This document shows, in pieces, positions 33,632 to 46,080 of a stretch of DNA of 64,000 nt. The stretch covers positions 11,196,104 through 11,260,103 of the forward strand of contig NC_079976.1 in NCBI RefSeq assembly GCF_029852145.1. The letters run 5' to 3'. Position 1 is the first letter of the stretch. Every line of letters starts with the position of its first letter. A program made the position numbers and the translations under genes. The notes beneath the pieces are model-generated. The model saw only the letters and a list, made by a program, of their open reading frames with translations, was not told the DNA's origin and made no database searches. The stretch comes from Microplitis mediator (taxonomy: Eukaryota; Arthropoda; Insecta; Hymenoptera; Braconidae).

Positions 33632-34346
33632 GGGGAGGATGAGCTCAATTGAACCATGGGGCAATTGAACCACTCGACTTAAAAAATCGAAAAAATTGAA
33701 AAAATGCTTCATCCTCTTAGAATTAGATTCTAATATGTTAAACTCTGATATGATCCAAATTTAAAATCATTGCGATTAATCAATTTTGAAAAATTGAGAT
33801 TTTTGTATTTTTAGGTGTGTAAACTTTTTTTTCGGCTGGTGACAAAGTGTTTAATAATATTTTAATTTTTGAATTAATTCATAAAGTTTGAATTGTAGCA
33901 GTTGTATATACTTAGACTGAGAAAAAAATTTTCTTCTGACAACTGAATTTCAGTTATGACAACAAAATGATTTTATTGCTCATTGCTAATCATATATTTT
34001 GTTGTTTTAACTAAATATTTTATAATCCCCTAACAAAACAAATAATTAGAAACTATAAAATATTTAGTAAAGATAATTACGCGTTAAGTAGCAAGCATAA
34101 AATCAAATTGATTACCTGTAGAGCTTATAAAGTAGTCATTATGAAATATATGAGTGAGCCTTAAAGAATGAGATATTAATAATAATCAAATATTATTTTA
34201 AAATCACAGAATATTTATTTAACAATTAAAAAAATGCATATTTAGAAAAATAATTTATTTCCTTGACACGTACTTTTTTTTTTGTACTATGACCAAAATT
34301 GTTTAGGGAAACATTAATATTAAACATTAATGTCATAGTGTAATAC

Positions 34347-35742
34347 CCCAGTGAACACATGACCTTATTTTGACGTCATACGTAGGTCATAGCAATGTCA
34401 CGACTTCTGATGTGAATTTGATGTCAATCTGACGTTCTATATGACTTTAATATGATGTAAAGCTTGTGACATCATATTGATGTAAGCATGACTCTTGTAC
34501 GATGTCACAGTTATGACTTATGTATTACGTACGTTTGACATAGAATCTACATCACATTGTTATGTAGTAATAAAGTCATTATCCGTATATCATAATGACG
34601 TAATTTTAAAATCATACATTTATGTCAGTAGCAAAGTCATGGTTATACGTAATGTGGATGTCACTCTTAAATCATATCTTTACATCAGTGACAAGTCAGT
34701 ATTTTACGCAATGCTGATGTAATGTCCGAGTCATAGTTTTTTATCATCTATTTATTGAAATAAAACAATCATAGAATGAATTTTCAAATATGTGTAAATG
34801 TGTAAAAATAACAACTAAACGTCGAACATTTTTGGGGTCAAAGTAATCGATCAACTCGATAATAGATCATTCAGACGTTTTAGATTAAAACATTAGCGTG
34901 AGCATAAAAAAATTAACTTTATTTGTTTAAATGATATATCGAAAATATCATTTAGGATGACAAAGAAAATGTAACAACAGTTTGAACTCTTTTGCTATTA
35001 TGATTTTAAAGTTTAGTATCACAATTTTTCAATCGATTGAATTTCATACGATTTTGTGAAATTATTTAATGTTTCGCAAAATTTTATATAAGATTTTTTA
35101 AATTTCACATCACAACAAAAAATTTAAAAATTTGATGAAACTTAATGAAATTTTATACAATTATCATCGAGGTCGACAAATATTGCTTCTATAAAATTTC
35201 ATATAAGTTCATGGAGTTTTTTAAATTTTGTAAAAATCCATCACGAAAACTTATTAACTCTGTCTTTTCCGGCATTTCACTCTAAATACATCAATTAAGC
35301 TCGAGATCTGAACTCTCGTGATGTGGACCAGTGAGCAACGTTCAGGACTACCAGCCAAGAGGAGCCGTGTTCGAACCCAGCAGACGCCCAGGATTTTTTC
35401 ATCATTTAACGTTATCTAATCTTGTTTCAGAATTCACAATGCATTCGCGCAGTAATAATCAAATCAAAAATTCGGTATTTCATTTTATTTTTTTCTTTTT
35501 CAAAATATTTTTTCCGAATTGATAATTTTGACATCACCCATATGTCATATTGACGTCATAGAAGGTCACACAGACATCACATTTACATCATGCATACGTC
35601 ATTAGTTTTACATCATAATCTTACGTAAAAAAGTGGGAAATAATGAGTCACACCTGACTCATTCGTGACTTATATCTTACGTAAATGATGACATAGCGTA
35701 ACGTCACTCTGACGTCAAATTTACGTCAATGTGTTTACTGGG
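34347..35742. mobile_element. ACGTCA-word inverted-repeat element with tRNA-like core
   Basis: The ends are CCCAGTGAACACATGACC and GTCAATGTGTTTACTGGG. The equivalent uninterrupted site near 24412 (gtaatacaggata) shows that AC was duplicated. ATGACGTCAT-like words fill 34347-34740 and 35528-35742. The centre is AT-rich and holds a tRNA-like sequence. The left part is repeated at 1444-1999. Confidence 0.8.
35321..35391 (+). tRNA. tRNA-like sequence (degenerate)
   Basis: TGGACCAGTGAGCAACGTTC (A-box), GGACTACCAGCCAAGAGGA (anticodon region) and CCGTGTTCGAACCCAGC (B-box) are in tRNA order, followed by TTTTTTC, a plausible Pol III terminator. Confidence 0.5.
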
Positions 35743-35779
35743 ACAGGATACCCCTGTATTGCTATTTTTGATAGTGAAA

Positions 35780-36090
35780 GGGTTAGCGTCACTCTGCTAA
35801 TTTGTCTGCGAATATGATAACTCTGAAGTAAGTTTCTGACCAGGGACACTACAATCTGTTGGCGCGATCTAGTGACGAGCACTGAACTACTCCCGCTGCT
35901 GCTGCCTAGCACCATAACTTCCTCTCGCCCATATTTATCTTTTCTCCCAAAAAATTTTTCTCTTAGTTTGAGTCTTGATGCAAGACAACAGCAGCAGGAA
36001 TAGTTCGGTGCTCGCCACTAGATCGCGCCCAACCTCTTGTAGTGTCCCTGGTAAGAAACTTATTTCAGAGTTTTTGTATTCCCAAATAAT
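35780..36090. repeat. Conserved core of CACTGAG family, inverted pair
   Basis: The block with gcgcgatctagtgacgagca (about 35861-35880) is repeated inverted at about 36010-36045 (gctcgccactagatcgcgcc). The minus frame 35721-35915 shares MVLGSSSGSS and VVSLVRNLLQ with the copy at 1008-1289. Confidence 0.6.
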
Positions 36091-36543
36091 AGCACTATAT
36101 TATTTATTTTATTTTAATGAATTTCTGATTTGTAATCAATAATGATTAGGTTTAAATATATATTTAATAACCTCGACCAAGTATATATTTACTCTAAATG
36201 AATATATTTTTCTATGTCTAAGTAATATTTATTAGAGTTAATTTAATAATATTTTGCCTTAATATTTGAGTTTGTTGGCACTATAAAATAATTTAGTTGT
36301 CTAATAAATAAATATTTTCTTATCTTTACCAAATGATTTTATTATCTTAGAGAGAGAAATATTAATGTTAACCAAATAGAGTCTATTAAATCATTTTTTA
36401 GAAATGACAAAATAAATTATGTTGACCTAATAAAATTTAGCTGTCTCAAATAAATATTAGTTTGACAGAATTTCACAAAACCGATTTAATTGTCTGAAGA
36501 AAAATTTTTTCTCAGTGTATACTTTATAATCCCCAATTTCGTT

Positions 36544-36919
36544 TATAGTGATATAATAGTTTATTTATTTATTATTTACATATCTGAAACATTTCATTGT
36601 GATGTAAATGTGACGATAAAATAGAATCACCAAGATTATGTTACTTATGAGTCGATTTTGTTACGTAATTCCGAAGTAATATCTAGATTGTAAAGCTAAC
36701 GTTAGTATGTGATATAAATATAACGTCACATTTAGGTCACTAATGTGATATCACTCGGTCAGTAACATGCATGTAACCTTAACGTCACATTTACGTCCCA
36801 AATTTGACGTCCCATTTACATTACAATTTATATGATCAGAATGTAAAATTTACGTTGAATTTGTTACGTTACATGTTCTCTAGATGTGATATCACTGTTA
36901 AGTTTGTGTGTTCACTGGG
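36544..36919. repeat. ACGTCA-word element, right-end fragment
   Basis: It has words such as AACGTCACATTTACGTC and ends TGTGTGTTCACTGGG, the right terminus of the 34347-35742 family. The left half is missing. Confidence 0.5.
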
Positions 36920-37747
36920 ACGAGATATGCGCGCGCATCTTGACTCTACGTAACAAATACTCAGGGAAATAAAAATGTGACGTTTGTTATTGTTTTAATT
37001 TAAAGTGAATATTACTTTATTCAAGACTGTCAAGAGTATTTAATAACTTTGGTAAGCAAGAAAAGATTAAGTTATTATTATTATTAAAAATTAATAGTTA
37101 CTAGGTGACTATGTTGCTTAGATAAAATTATTTTTGTCAAGTTGAGGTTATAACCTAACAATTTGATGAACTTAATTTATAATAATTATTTTTTTTTGAA
37201 TTTTTGATGTCAGCTAATGTCTAATTTTTAAGTATATATTTTTAATCAATAATTTTTTTACAGATATTAAAATGCCCCGTCAAAGAGTAAAAAAAATAAA
37301 TCGTGAAGATTATTTGTACCTGAAATTGTTTTTTTTATAACTATGTGTGTGAAAATTGTTAATTTATATAATATAATATCGGTACATTAGAAATGTGCAA
37401 TAGTAATATTAACAAGTAAAAATTAATATATTTTTTATTAAAAGTTCGAGTTTGAGTTTTAAATATTATTGGTTCAATTGACCCCAAGCAGTGGTTCAAT
37501 TATTGGCCCCGAGCGGGGGTCAATTGAAACATTCGACGCGCTTGCATAAATTAATAATTTTTAAAAATTCACGTTGCTTATTGACTAATTTATGTATTGA
37601 TAATGACAGTAGACATAATAAACTACCATTCTAAGAAAAAAAAATTATCATTTCGTTTTAATTCAATTAATAAAAAATTGCTAAGCTTTTTTTGGTTCAA
37701 TTGACCCCACCCTCCACTACTCAAACAAAATTTTTTGCAGAAATAAA

Positions 37748-37958
37748 ATGAAGTCTAAAACACAAAGAAAATGTAAGAAAAAAAATTGTTCAAAAGTTAA
37801 AACCGATGATTGTAATTGTCTTTATTGCAATAGACTTTATTTAGAATCTAAGGAATTATGGATTCAATGTAAAAATTTGTAAGAAATGGTCTCATGATTC
37901 CTGTGCAGGTGTAAATGAATATTATTCCGATGAATATATTTGTGAATGTAATAATTAA
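37748..37958 (+). pseudogene. C-terminal zinc-finger fragment of a DDE-type transposase
   Basis: The frame from the ATG at 37748 reads CNCLYCNRLYLESKELWIQC. After a one-base shift near 37875 it continues CKKWSHDSCAG and EYYSDEYICEC to a stop at 37958. The pattern CxxC...WIQCxxCxxWxHxxCAG...YxC is the PHD-like finger often found at the end of pogo/Tigger-like transposases in insects. Everything between an N-terminal-like piece at 37271 and this fragment is absent. A splice-acceptor-like tttttttgcag lies just upstream. Assignment to pogo is an inference from the motif. Confidence 0.5.
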
Positions 37959-38012
37959 TTTATCACACGCTTCATGTGATTTCATTTTCCATTTAAAAAT
38001 TTTACTTTTGTT

Positions 38013-38163
38013 CCCTGATTAAAAAAAATGATTAAAAATGATTTCACACGTTAAATGTCCATAAGAGACAGGATTAGAAATGATTTGAAGGATTAAAAAG
38101 TATTTAAAATGATTAAAAAACAAATCATTTTAAATACTTTTTAATCATTTTTTTTAATCAGGG
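38013..38163. mobile_element. CCCTGATTAAAAAAA MITE, intact copy
   Basis: It is 151 bp with ends CCCTGATTAAAAAAAATG and CATTTTTTTTAATCAGGG; the flanks TT and TT give a 2-bp duplication. It serves as the empty site for the element at 25344-26877. Confidence 0.85.
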
Positions 38164-38963
38164 TTACGTTCTTAACGAATTATGATAAATTATAGTTACA
38201 ATGTCATTGTTCTGTTCTTAAATGTTAAAAACTATATAGATTAATTGGTAATAGTTATTTAATAAAAAAGAACTTCTACACGGAAAGAATTTTTCGATAA
38301 AAATTACTCTCTAAGTTCGAATAATCCTGGGCCGTTGCAAACAATTGGTATTTTTTGTTTTAAATTTAATATTTTTTGTTTAAATATTAACGTTGCTAGA
38401 CGATGTTTTACTCTACTACTGAGTAATTTTTTAAAAGTCTTGTATTTAATCGATTATTGTGAATATCTCATCTTAATCTATTAATTTTTACTCCATGCGA
38501 TTAATTTTTACTCCCCAATATACCATTCTTTTAAACCCATTAACTGTTTGATGAAAAACTGCTTATAACTCGAATAAATTTTCTTATCTATGGGAGTAAT
38601 TTTTACTCTAAACTGCAGAGTAATATTTCAGTAGTCTCCGTTAATCTTCGGTTAATATCGGCTTCAATTAAATGTCTTTTATTTTGCTCGCGACAACTTA
38701 CATGTTACGCACACAAACGTAGGGCTGGAAAAAAGACGATCTCTGTATCTCTCTATAACTTAATATTTATTTAAAAAAAAAAAAAAAAATTTGTATTTTT
38801 TCTTTTTCAACACAATAAGAGTAATATTTTTTTTATTCTTTTTCAAAATATTTATTTTAAGTCATATTCTAAGGCAATTAGATGGTTTTTAGATTTTTTA
38901 TAGAAATTTCAGCCTATTAATTGTAATTTTTATTGTAATTCAATATAAATTTTATAAATTGAA

Positions 38964-40461
38964 CACTGTAAAAAATAAGGTACTGACATCAAACTCCCTT
39001 AGAGTTTGACAAATTTCATCTTCAGTGAAACCAAATTCGTTTGAACCAACGAAAACTAGTTTGTCTCAAGAAAATCATTTTTATTGAATGAAAATCTCTA
39101 CTCGATTATAAGAAATTGCTTAAGCGTTTATGTTAAAAGTTTTCAAGTTTGACCGTAATTAAAGTAACATTTGATTGAATAGTAAAATATATTTTAATTA
39201 AATTTTGGATGTACTTGATTTAAAAATAAAAACTAGTTAACGCAAACTTTTCAATTTTTAGAAATTTAACTGAAACTCTTGAAACGTTTAATTTGACAAC
39301 TTCACTTGTTTCAATGAAACAAAAGTAGTTTCCTATAATACCGAACGTGTCGTGTCAACCGACAAGTTTCTTGGGGAGAGAATCCGACGAGTTTGTTGGA
39401 GTAATTTGACGCACTCACATGAAAACTGAAAAATATTCGACAAGAATATAAATGTATTCGTTACAAAATATCGAATTATATTTGAATGAAAGTCATTATA
39501 TTATCGATTAAATAGAAAAATTTATTTATAAAAAGAGTCACATATTTATCTCGTTTAGATCAATGTATAAGCAATTGACTGTATATATCCATTCAATATG
39601 AAAACAAAGTACTAGAAGCACATCTAAACTCAAAATTTTCTACAGGTTCCGTAGCGTAGCGGTAAAGCGTCTGACTCTCATGCGTAGGGTACTGGGTTCG
39701 AATCCTCCGGATACCAATAGTACGATTATTTAATTTTTCACTAAAAACTGAGTGTGTCAGAATTATTTGTAAAGTGTTAATATATATAATGTAATAATAA
39801 TAATAATAATAATATAATGTAATTGTCCCAATACTTGATAAAAAAAAAAAATAATAAATAAATAAATAATAATAATAAAAGTAAAATCAAAAATAAAAAA
39901 ATGCAAAAAAAAATTTTTTTTTAATTAATTATTGATGAAATAATTAAAGGCAATATTCACTTGGTTCAGATTACTGTTTTTTTTGGATCAATGCAATACA
40001 GAAATTTGAAACAATTCGATTTTTTATTGAATCAATTGCAAGGAGAGTTTCTACGGACCTAAAAAAATATTACTTTTAACACTAAAATTCATTTGCTTCA
40101 ATAAAATTATGACTTAACTGAAAATTCTTCATACCTTCAATGACCTTACAAATTACTTTGAGTGAAATTTTTGATTATTTTATGTAAAACGAAAATCATT
40201 ATTGTATCAACAGCATTCATGACTTGAACTAATTCCTATTTTTTTTTAAATGAAAAAAGCTATTGAGTTATATCAAATACTATAGAGTTAGTTCAAACGA
40301 ATCGGGACCTTGCCTCAAGAAACTCTTAGTTGGAGCAAAATATACTGTCAAACGTAGAGGGCGGTAGACTCAATCGCTTGACGCGCTTGGCTGTATCCAA
40401 ACGCACGGAGTACTTGAGCCAAACGAATCTGGTTTGACGTCAGGAATCTTTTTTTACAGTG
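38964..40461. mobile_element. CACTGTAAAAAA element with central tRNA-like sequence
   Basis: The ends are CACTGTAAAAAATAAGG and AATCTTTTTTTACAGTG; the flanks gAA and AAt give an AA duplication. The adjoining arms share actgacatcaaac against gtttgacgtcag. The arms repeat TTTCAAACTAG and TTGAAACAAGT-like words. The tRNA-like sequence is within 35 bases of the exact midpoint. Confidence 0.75.
39645..39716 (+). tRNA. tRNA-like sequence at element midpoint
   Basis: GTAGCGTAGCGGTAAAGCG (A-box), TCTGACTCTCATGCGTAGG (anticodon arm, possible CAT anticodon) and CTGGGTTCGAATCCTCC (B-box) are in tRNA order over about 72 bases. GGTTCC at the 5' end and GGATACC at the 3' end pair only partly, and the T stem has mismatches. 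It is therefore tRNA-derived rather than clearly functional. Confidence 0.55.
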
Positions 40462-40707
40462 AATAATCAACTTTTTATCATAACCTACGAGTAAAAATTG
40501 AATTAGAGAGAATTTATTTAGTCATCCGCTAGGGGTAATTTTTACTCGCAATTGTGAGTAAAAATTAATCTGATTGATTTTTACTCACTGAAAGAGTAAA
40601 ATTTCGTAATTCGAAAGTAAAAAGTCGTAATGGCCCAAGATTACTCGATTTAGAGTAATTTTTAGAATAAATAACATGGCAATATTCATACGAAAATTCT
40701 TTCCGTG

Positions 40708-41639
<932 letters not shown>

Positions 41640-41658
41640 GAGAGAGAGAGAGAGAGAT

Positions 41659-43260
41659 ACACACATACAGTGAACAACGTCGACGACGTTGAGTGGGTGA
41701 ACGCGGTAGTTGGGACGTTACTTTCGCGCGTAATGCACATAGGTGCATTACTGCATTCGCATCGCCTGCATTTCCATCTGCTTAGCAGTGAAATCCGCTT
41801 TATGTTACGAGGGATAGAGTGCTGGCATCGTCTAATGATTGCGAGTTTCAGGGCTCTCTACAGCTAGCAGAGAGTAGTGCCAGAAAGAGATACTCTAGGT
41901 TAAGAGTGAGAGGGCTTAAAAGAGAAGAGATGAAGGGGGAGAGGAAAGTTGGTAGCGATCGGGACAGAAACAGACAGGGGTAGATTTCGTGGGTATAGAA
42001 AGAACGAGAATAGAGTTAGTGAGAGTGTAGACTGAGTACAGTAGGTAAAGGGAAAAGTGGGAAAGGGAGTGTGAGGTTTATCGCCACCGCGGGTTCCAGA
42101 TTTCCGGCTCATCCTCAGTGCCGGATTCTTACGAATTCGAAGCTGCTTCAAAACTGATGCCTACTCTTTCTACTATGTTCAATATATATCTTCTCCCTTG
42201 TGTTTGCTATTCTAAAAGTGTATTTTGTACTCTGTATTTCAGTAATGTAGTTAGAAATAAAAAGACTTAAAAAATGGAACAATATTTTTTATTTTTATTG
42301 TCTTTTGGATGAATAAGAATGAACAAATAAACGAATGAATTTTATTCTTTCAGATGAGTTCTTGACATGCTACGTTACTTTTTTTATTTGTTTATTTATT
42401 CTTTTGAATTCACTTTTTTTTTACTCGTATTTTTATTAGGAGACTTTATATATTTTTGATGAAAGTTGAGATAAGTTGATGGAAAGTTGTATAAAAGAAA
42501 TGACAATAATTTTCGAGGCGATGTTTGCATCGATGGAAAATCGACCCGTACGATAAACTTGTTTGAAAGGGGATTTTCTAAGGACTATATGCAGAGGAGT
42601 TTTCAGTTAGGGACGGGGATGAAAAAAGAAGGAATAAGTTTAATTAGCTTGCGAAACTGGGTACTGTGCGCTGTGTGTGTGCTGTATAAGCTATTGTTAA
42701 GGAGATTCTTCGTGAGAAAGTAGAAAAATGAATTGGATAAATAGAAAATGTAGAGTTCTGACCCAGAGAGGGAGTTAGTGGATTGTAGAGGAAATGAATG
42801 TCAAGTATTCTTTTTTTTTTCTATTTTTTTTTAGCATAAAGTTTGGAGTTAATGATGAAAATTTTTGGTGGGAGAAGGATTGTTTGGTTGAAAGTGTTCT
42901 ATTGTGAGCTGTTTGAGAGCGAGAAGTGAAACTGATGATCAGTTGATGAGTTATTGTGGTTTTAATGAGGTTAGTCAATTACAGAAGCTGCTTGCAAAGA
43001 AGTTATCAAAGTATTTTTGGTCTTACAGTTTTTTAGTTTCATTTAACAAAGAGAAAGGTAACAATTAATATAGTTTTGGATTTAAAATAATAGGTCCTTG
43101 ATTTTTTTAAATATTTTTTTTAATGGAAGCATAACTTTTAATGAGCGGAAATGTTAAGCTGTTTGTGCTGGAATTTTGTCGTAATTGTTTGATATATTGT
43201 AGAGTACGTTTTGTTACAAATTTTAAGCCGTGAGCAAAACAAATATGATATTTAGTTTGT
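41659..43260. other. Less AT-rich stretch without recognised gene
   Basis: 41680-42150 has more balanced composition and no repeat partner in the window; open frames (41900-42151 minus, 42487-42723 plus) match nothing I know. It may be host intergenic or untranslated DNA. Confidence 0.35.
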
Positions 43261-43284
43261 TAGTTATTTTTATTTTTATAATAA

Positions 43285-43980
43285 ACTCTGCCCACTGGCG
43301 TCCAACGTGTCAAATTTTGCTTCTTGTCGCCAGAACTATTTGGACGGAACAAAATGAAATCTTATCATATTTTAAAAAGTTTGATCATTGATATATTTAT
43401 TTGATATAACTGATACTATAGTAATTCTGATTCAGGTTCAACAGTTATTAATACCTTAAAGTAATTAATTTATAATTGTTAGCATTGTTTATTTTTATTC
43501 AAGTTTTTCATAACAGTAACATTCACATGTCGTCTAACAAACGAATTAAATCCTGAGTAAAATAAATAAGAAAATTAATTTATAAGTTTCAGTCATTTAA
43601 ATAATAACAACTCACTGGCGCCTAACGTCTTCAGTCGCACTACTTGTCACCACAACTATTTGGTCGAAACGCAAAGCCCTGATTAAAAAAAGCGATTTAA
43701 AACGATTCGAAATAAAAAATTTTAAAAATAATTTTTAATGCTTTTGAATACCTTGAATACTTTTGAATCCCTCTTCTTATGGGCATTTAACATTGCAAAT
43801 CTTTTTAAATCGCTTTTTTTAATCAGGGAGATGCCTAACGTTTATAAATATATATTTATTTAGTAGCTCATTCTGTTAAAATAAGTGTAACTGTTATGGA
43901 TCTCTGTACGTAGTAACCCATTGGTGCCCAACTTACGTGAGCTATTCCATCACATCTTTTATAAAATTTGATTAACATAA
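43285..43980. repeat. Three spaced ACTGGCGCCCAAC motifs
   Basis: CCACTGGCGTCCAACGTG (43290), TCACTGGCGCCTAACGTC (43613) and CCATTGGTGCCCAACTTA (43918) are about 310-320 bases apart. The first two are followed by ttcttgtcgccagaactatt-like sequence. TGGCGCCCAACGT resembles a retroelement primer-binding site for tRNA-Lys, but no element surrounds it. Confidence 0.45.
43677..43828. mobile_element. CCCTGATTAAAAAAAGCG MITE
   Basis: It is 152 bp with ends CCCTGATTAAAAAAAGCGAT and TCGCTTTTTTTAATCAGGG; the flanks AG and AG give a 2-bp duplication. It shares termini with 38013-38163 but has a different interior. Confidence 0.85.
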
Positions 43981-44694
43981 TTAAACTTCTTATAAATACA
44001 AAAAAGAAGTGGACGTCATGATATCATTTTATTGTATCAAGTTAATAAACAACAGCAAATAAATTAAACTTAAATCAGTCAATAACTTAGCACAATTCAT
44101 ACCACAAAGACAACTCATTATCTGCCAGCAATACCGATTCCATCAAACGCAGTACATTCCCACCTAAAACTTGGTCTCATTTCTCTTATAAACGAAAACA
44201 AATTCCCTTGAATTCAATCTATTTTCTTCACCACAAAATAAACTATGAGCAAACAGAAAAAAAAGTAAATAATAGAAAAGACAAGCCATAAAAAAAATAC
44301 AATTTATCTCAAATAGTTAAACAATTCGTATGAAAGTTGAATTAAAGTGAACTGAACTAAAACTCAGAGGACATACACGCAAACAAAAACTTATACACAT
44401 ACACGTCTTCCATACAAACATACAACATATATAAAAACAAATAGGAATAGACACGTAGATCCAGTAAACTCTTTGTTGCTATTAAAATAGTAAAAAGAGA
44501 GTATGAGAATCTAGCAATACACGATAACTATACTACTATTCTACCACATTGGTGCTTTTATTACAATCCAATAGAACTCATACAATTGTTTATAACGATT
44601 AAACATTTTGCTTGGGTTTGTGGCGATCTCGAATTCTCGTTACAAAGGAATTCCTGGAAATTCGACTATGACTACTCCAGTAAATATACATATA

Positions 44695-44745
<51 letters not shown>

Positions 44746-45084
44746 TATTTCCTATTTAAAAGCAATCCAAGAACCCTGATCGAACCTGATAAAGTTGTAA
44801 CGTTGTGCGTTTGGGTAAAAACCATCAAAATGGTTTAAGAATTTAAATTAATTCTACTAAACAAATTACTTGTGAGATTCTATTTCAATTTAATTTATAT
44901 TTATTTATTGATTACTTTTATTTCTATTATTCGCTTATTTTTTTGTAGGCGTTACTGTATATTATTTACTCTTGTTTCAATATTGTCTTCTTGTTTAAAA
45001 TTTCTTTGTGTTAATGTGAAATAAACAATTTATGTGACAATAAAACAATTTGACAGTATATACTGTTCACTCTTTATAAACTTC
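43981..45084. other. AT-rich stretch with (TA)n
   Basis: No gene is recognised. A (TA)n tract occupies about 44688-44742. Confidence 0.35.
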
Positions 45085-46080
45085 CCAATAAAAAAATTGC
45101 AAATTTTCGAAAATTCGGGAAGTTATTGGTTTCGGTCCGATTTTCAAAAAAAAATTTTCGATCGTAAAGCACACTCTGATGTTTCGCATTATGAGTCGTG
45201 CAATTGAGTTTTCATGAGTTTGCATGAAGCTCCTAGGATGCTATTCTGACATTTTCAGAGGTGTGTTTGTGTGTGTAAACCTCTCATATCGATTTAATAA
45301 ATTAACCGAGCTAGATGGTTCTTGCGGCATTAGAAAGAGTCCGTTCAAACAGATTTCGTGCAAATTTGTGTTGATTTTATCAAATACACCCTGAAATATT
45401 AAAGAAATACAGAAAAAATTTTTGTTTTGTTTTTCTCGAATATTTTGAAAATTGTTCAATCGATTAATTCAAAGATCTTATTAGCTCTAGAATTCGATAA
45501 AAGCATTTGATTGCCGCCAAAAACTTCTCAATCAGATAATCCGTTCGAGAGATATAACCGACGAAAGAATAAAAAAATTGTTTTTAACTTCCCGCTAAGA
45601 AAATTGAAAATTTTCAAAAAAAAGGGAAGTTATTGGTTTCGATCCGATTTTCGAAAATCAAATTTCTAAAAGATTTTGAAGTTTGGAAGTTCTAGAAAGC
45701 TATTCTGATGAATTTCAAGATGATGTCCGAGTGTATGTATTGTACGTACGTATCTATGTAAATATTCTGTAACTTTTGAACGAATGAAACGATTTGGATT
45801 TTTGAAGTCGCGTTTGAAGCGGCTGGTTAATTCCAACAACTAATGAGAAATTGAGCATAATCGGTATGGTACACTCGGAGATATTTCAGAAATAAAAATT
45901 TTTCAAAACTGTTTTTTTTTTTTTTTTTATAACTTGCAATGTACTCGATGGATTAATTTCAAAATCTAACCAGCTCTAAAACTTTATAAGCCGCATCGAA
46001 TGCCAGTTCAATCATCAAAATCGGTTCTTTCGATTAAGAGAAACCGTTGTCGAAAGAATTGCAAAAAAGTGTTTTTTCCT
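45085..46080 (+). repeat. AACTTCCCG-type dispersed repeat, two copies
   Basis: Two successive copies begin at about 45080 and 45590 (aacttcccgctaagaaaattg). Both contain gggaagttattggtttcg and gaagctcctaggatgctatt- or gttctagaaagctattctg-like segments. The second has gatgtccgagtgtatgtatt where other copies carry (GT)n. Confidence 0.6.

Larger units (their letters stand above)
33915..36517. mobile_element. CACTGAG inverted-repeat element B
   Basis: It starts GACTGAGAAAAAAATTTTC and ends AAATTTTTTCTCAGTG, with TA on both sides. It is a copy of element A (23968-28708) and is interrupted at 34347 by an ACGTCA-word element. The conserved core appears twice in inverted orientation (35780-35930 and 35985-36090). 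Confidence 0.7.
33632..37717. mobile_element. Inverted-repeat element with GGTTCAATTG termini and nested copies
   Basis: The left end GGGGAGGATGAGCTCAATTG and the right end CAATTGACCCCACCCTCCAC are inverses, with TA on both sides. GGTTCAATTGACCCC words recur near 37470-37530. It contains element B (33915-36517) and an ACGTCA-word fragment (36544-36919). A short frame beginning MPRQRVKKINRED at 37271 follows a splice-acceptor-like tttttttacag and may be a transposase N-terminus. Confidence 0.6.
38279..40707. mobile_element. GAGTAAAAATTACTC-word element, interrupted
   Basis: The ends are CACGGAAAGAATTTTTCG and CGAAAATTCTTTCCGTG with TA on both sides. Words such as GAGTAATTTTTACTC are spread through 38300-38640 and 40480-40660, and gggccgttgc near 38330 is mirrored by tggcccaa near 40632. 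A second element (38964-40461) is inserted in the centre. Confidence 0.75.

Noticed and set aside
39645..39716. A functional host tRNA gene
   Set aside because: Acceptor and T stems do not pair well, and it sits at the centre of a transposable element like the other tRNA-like segments. Kept only as tRNA-like.
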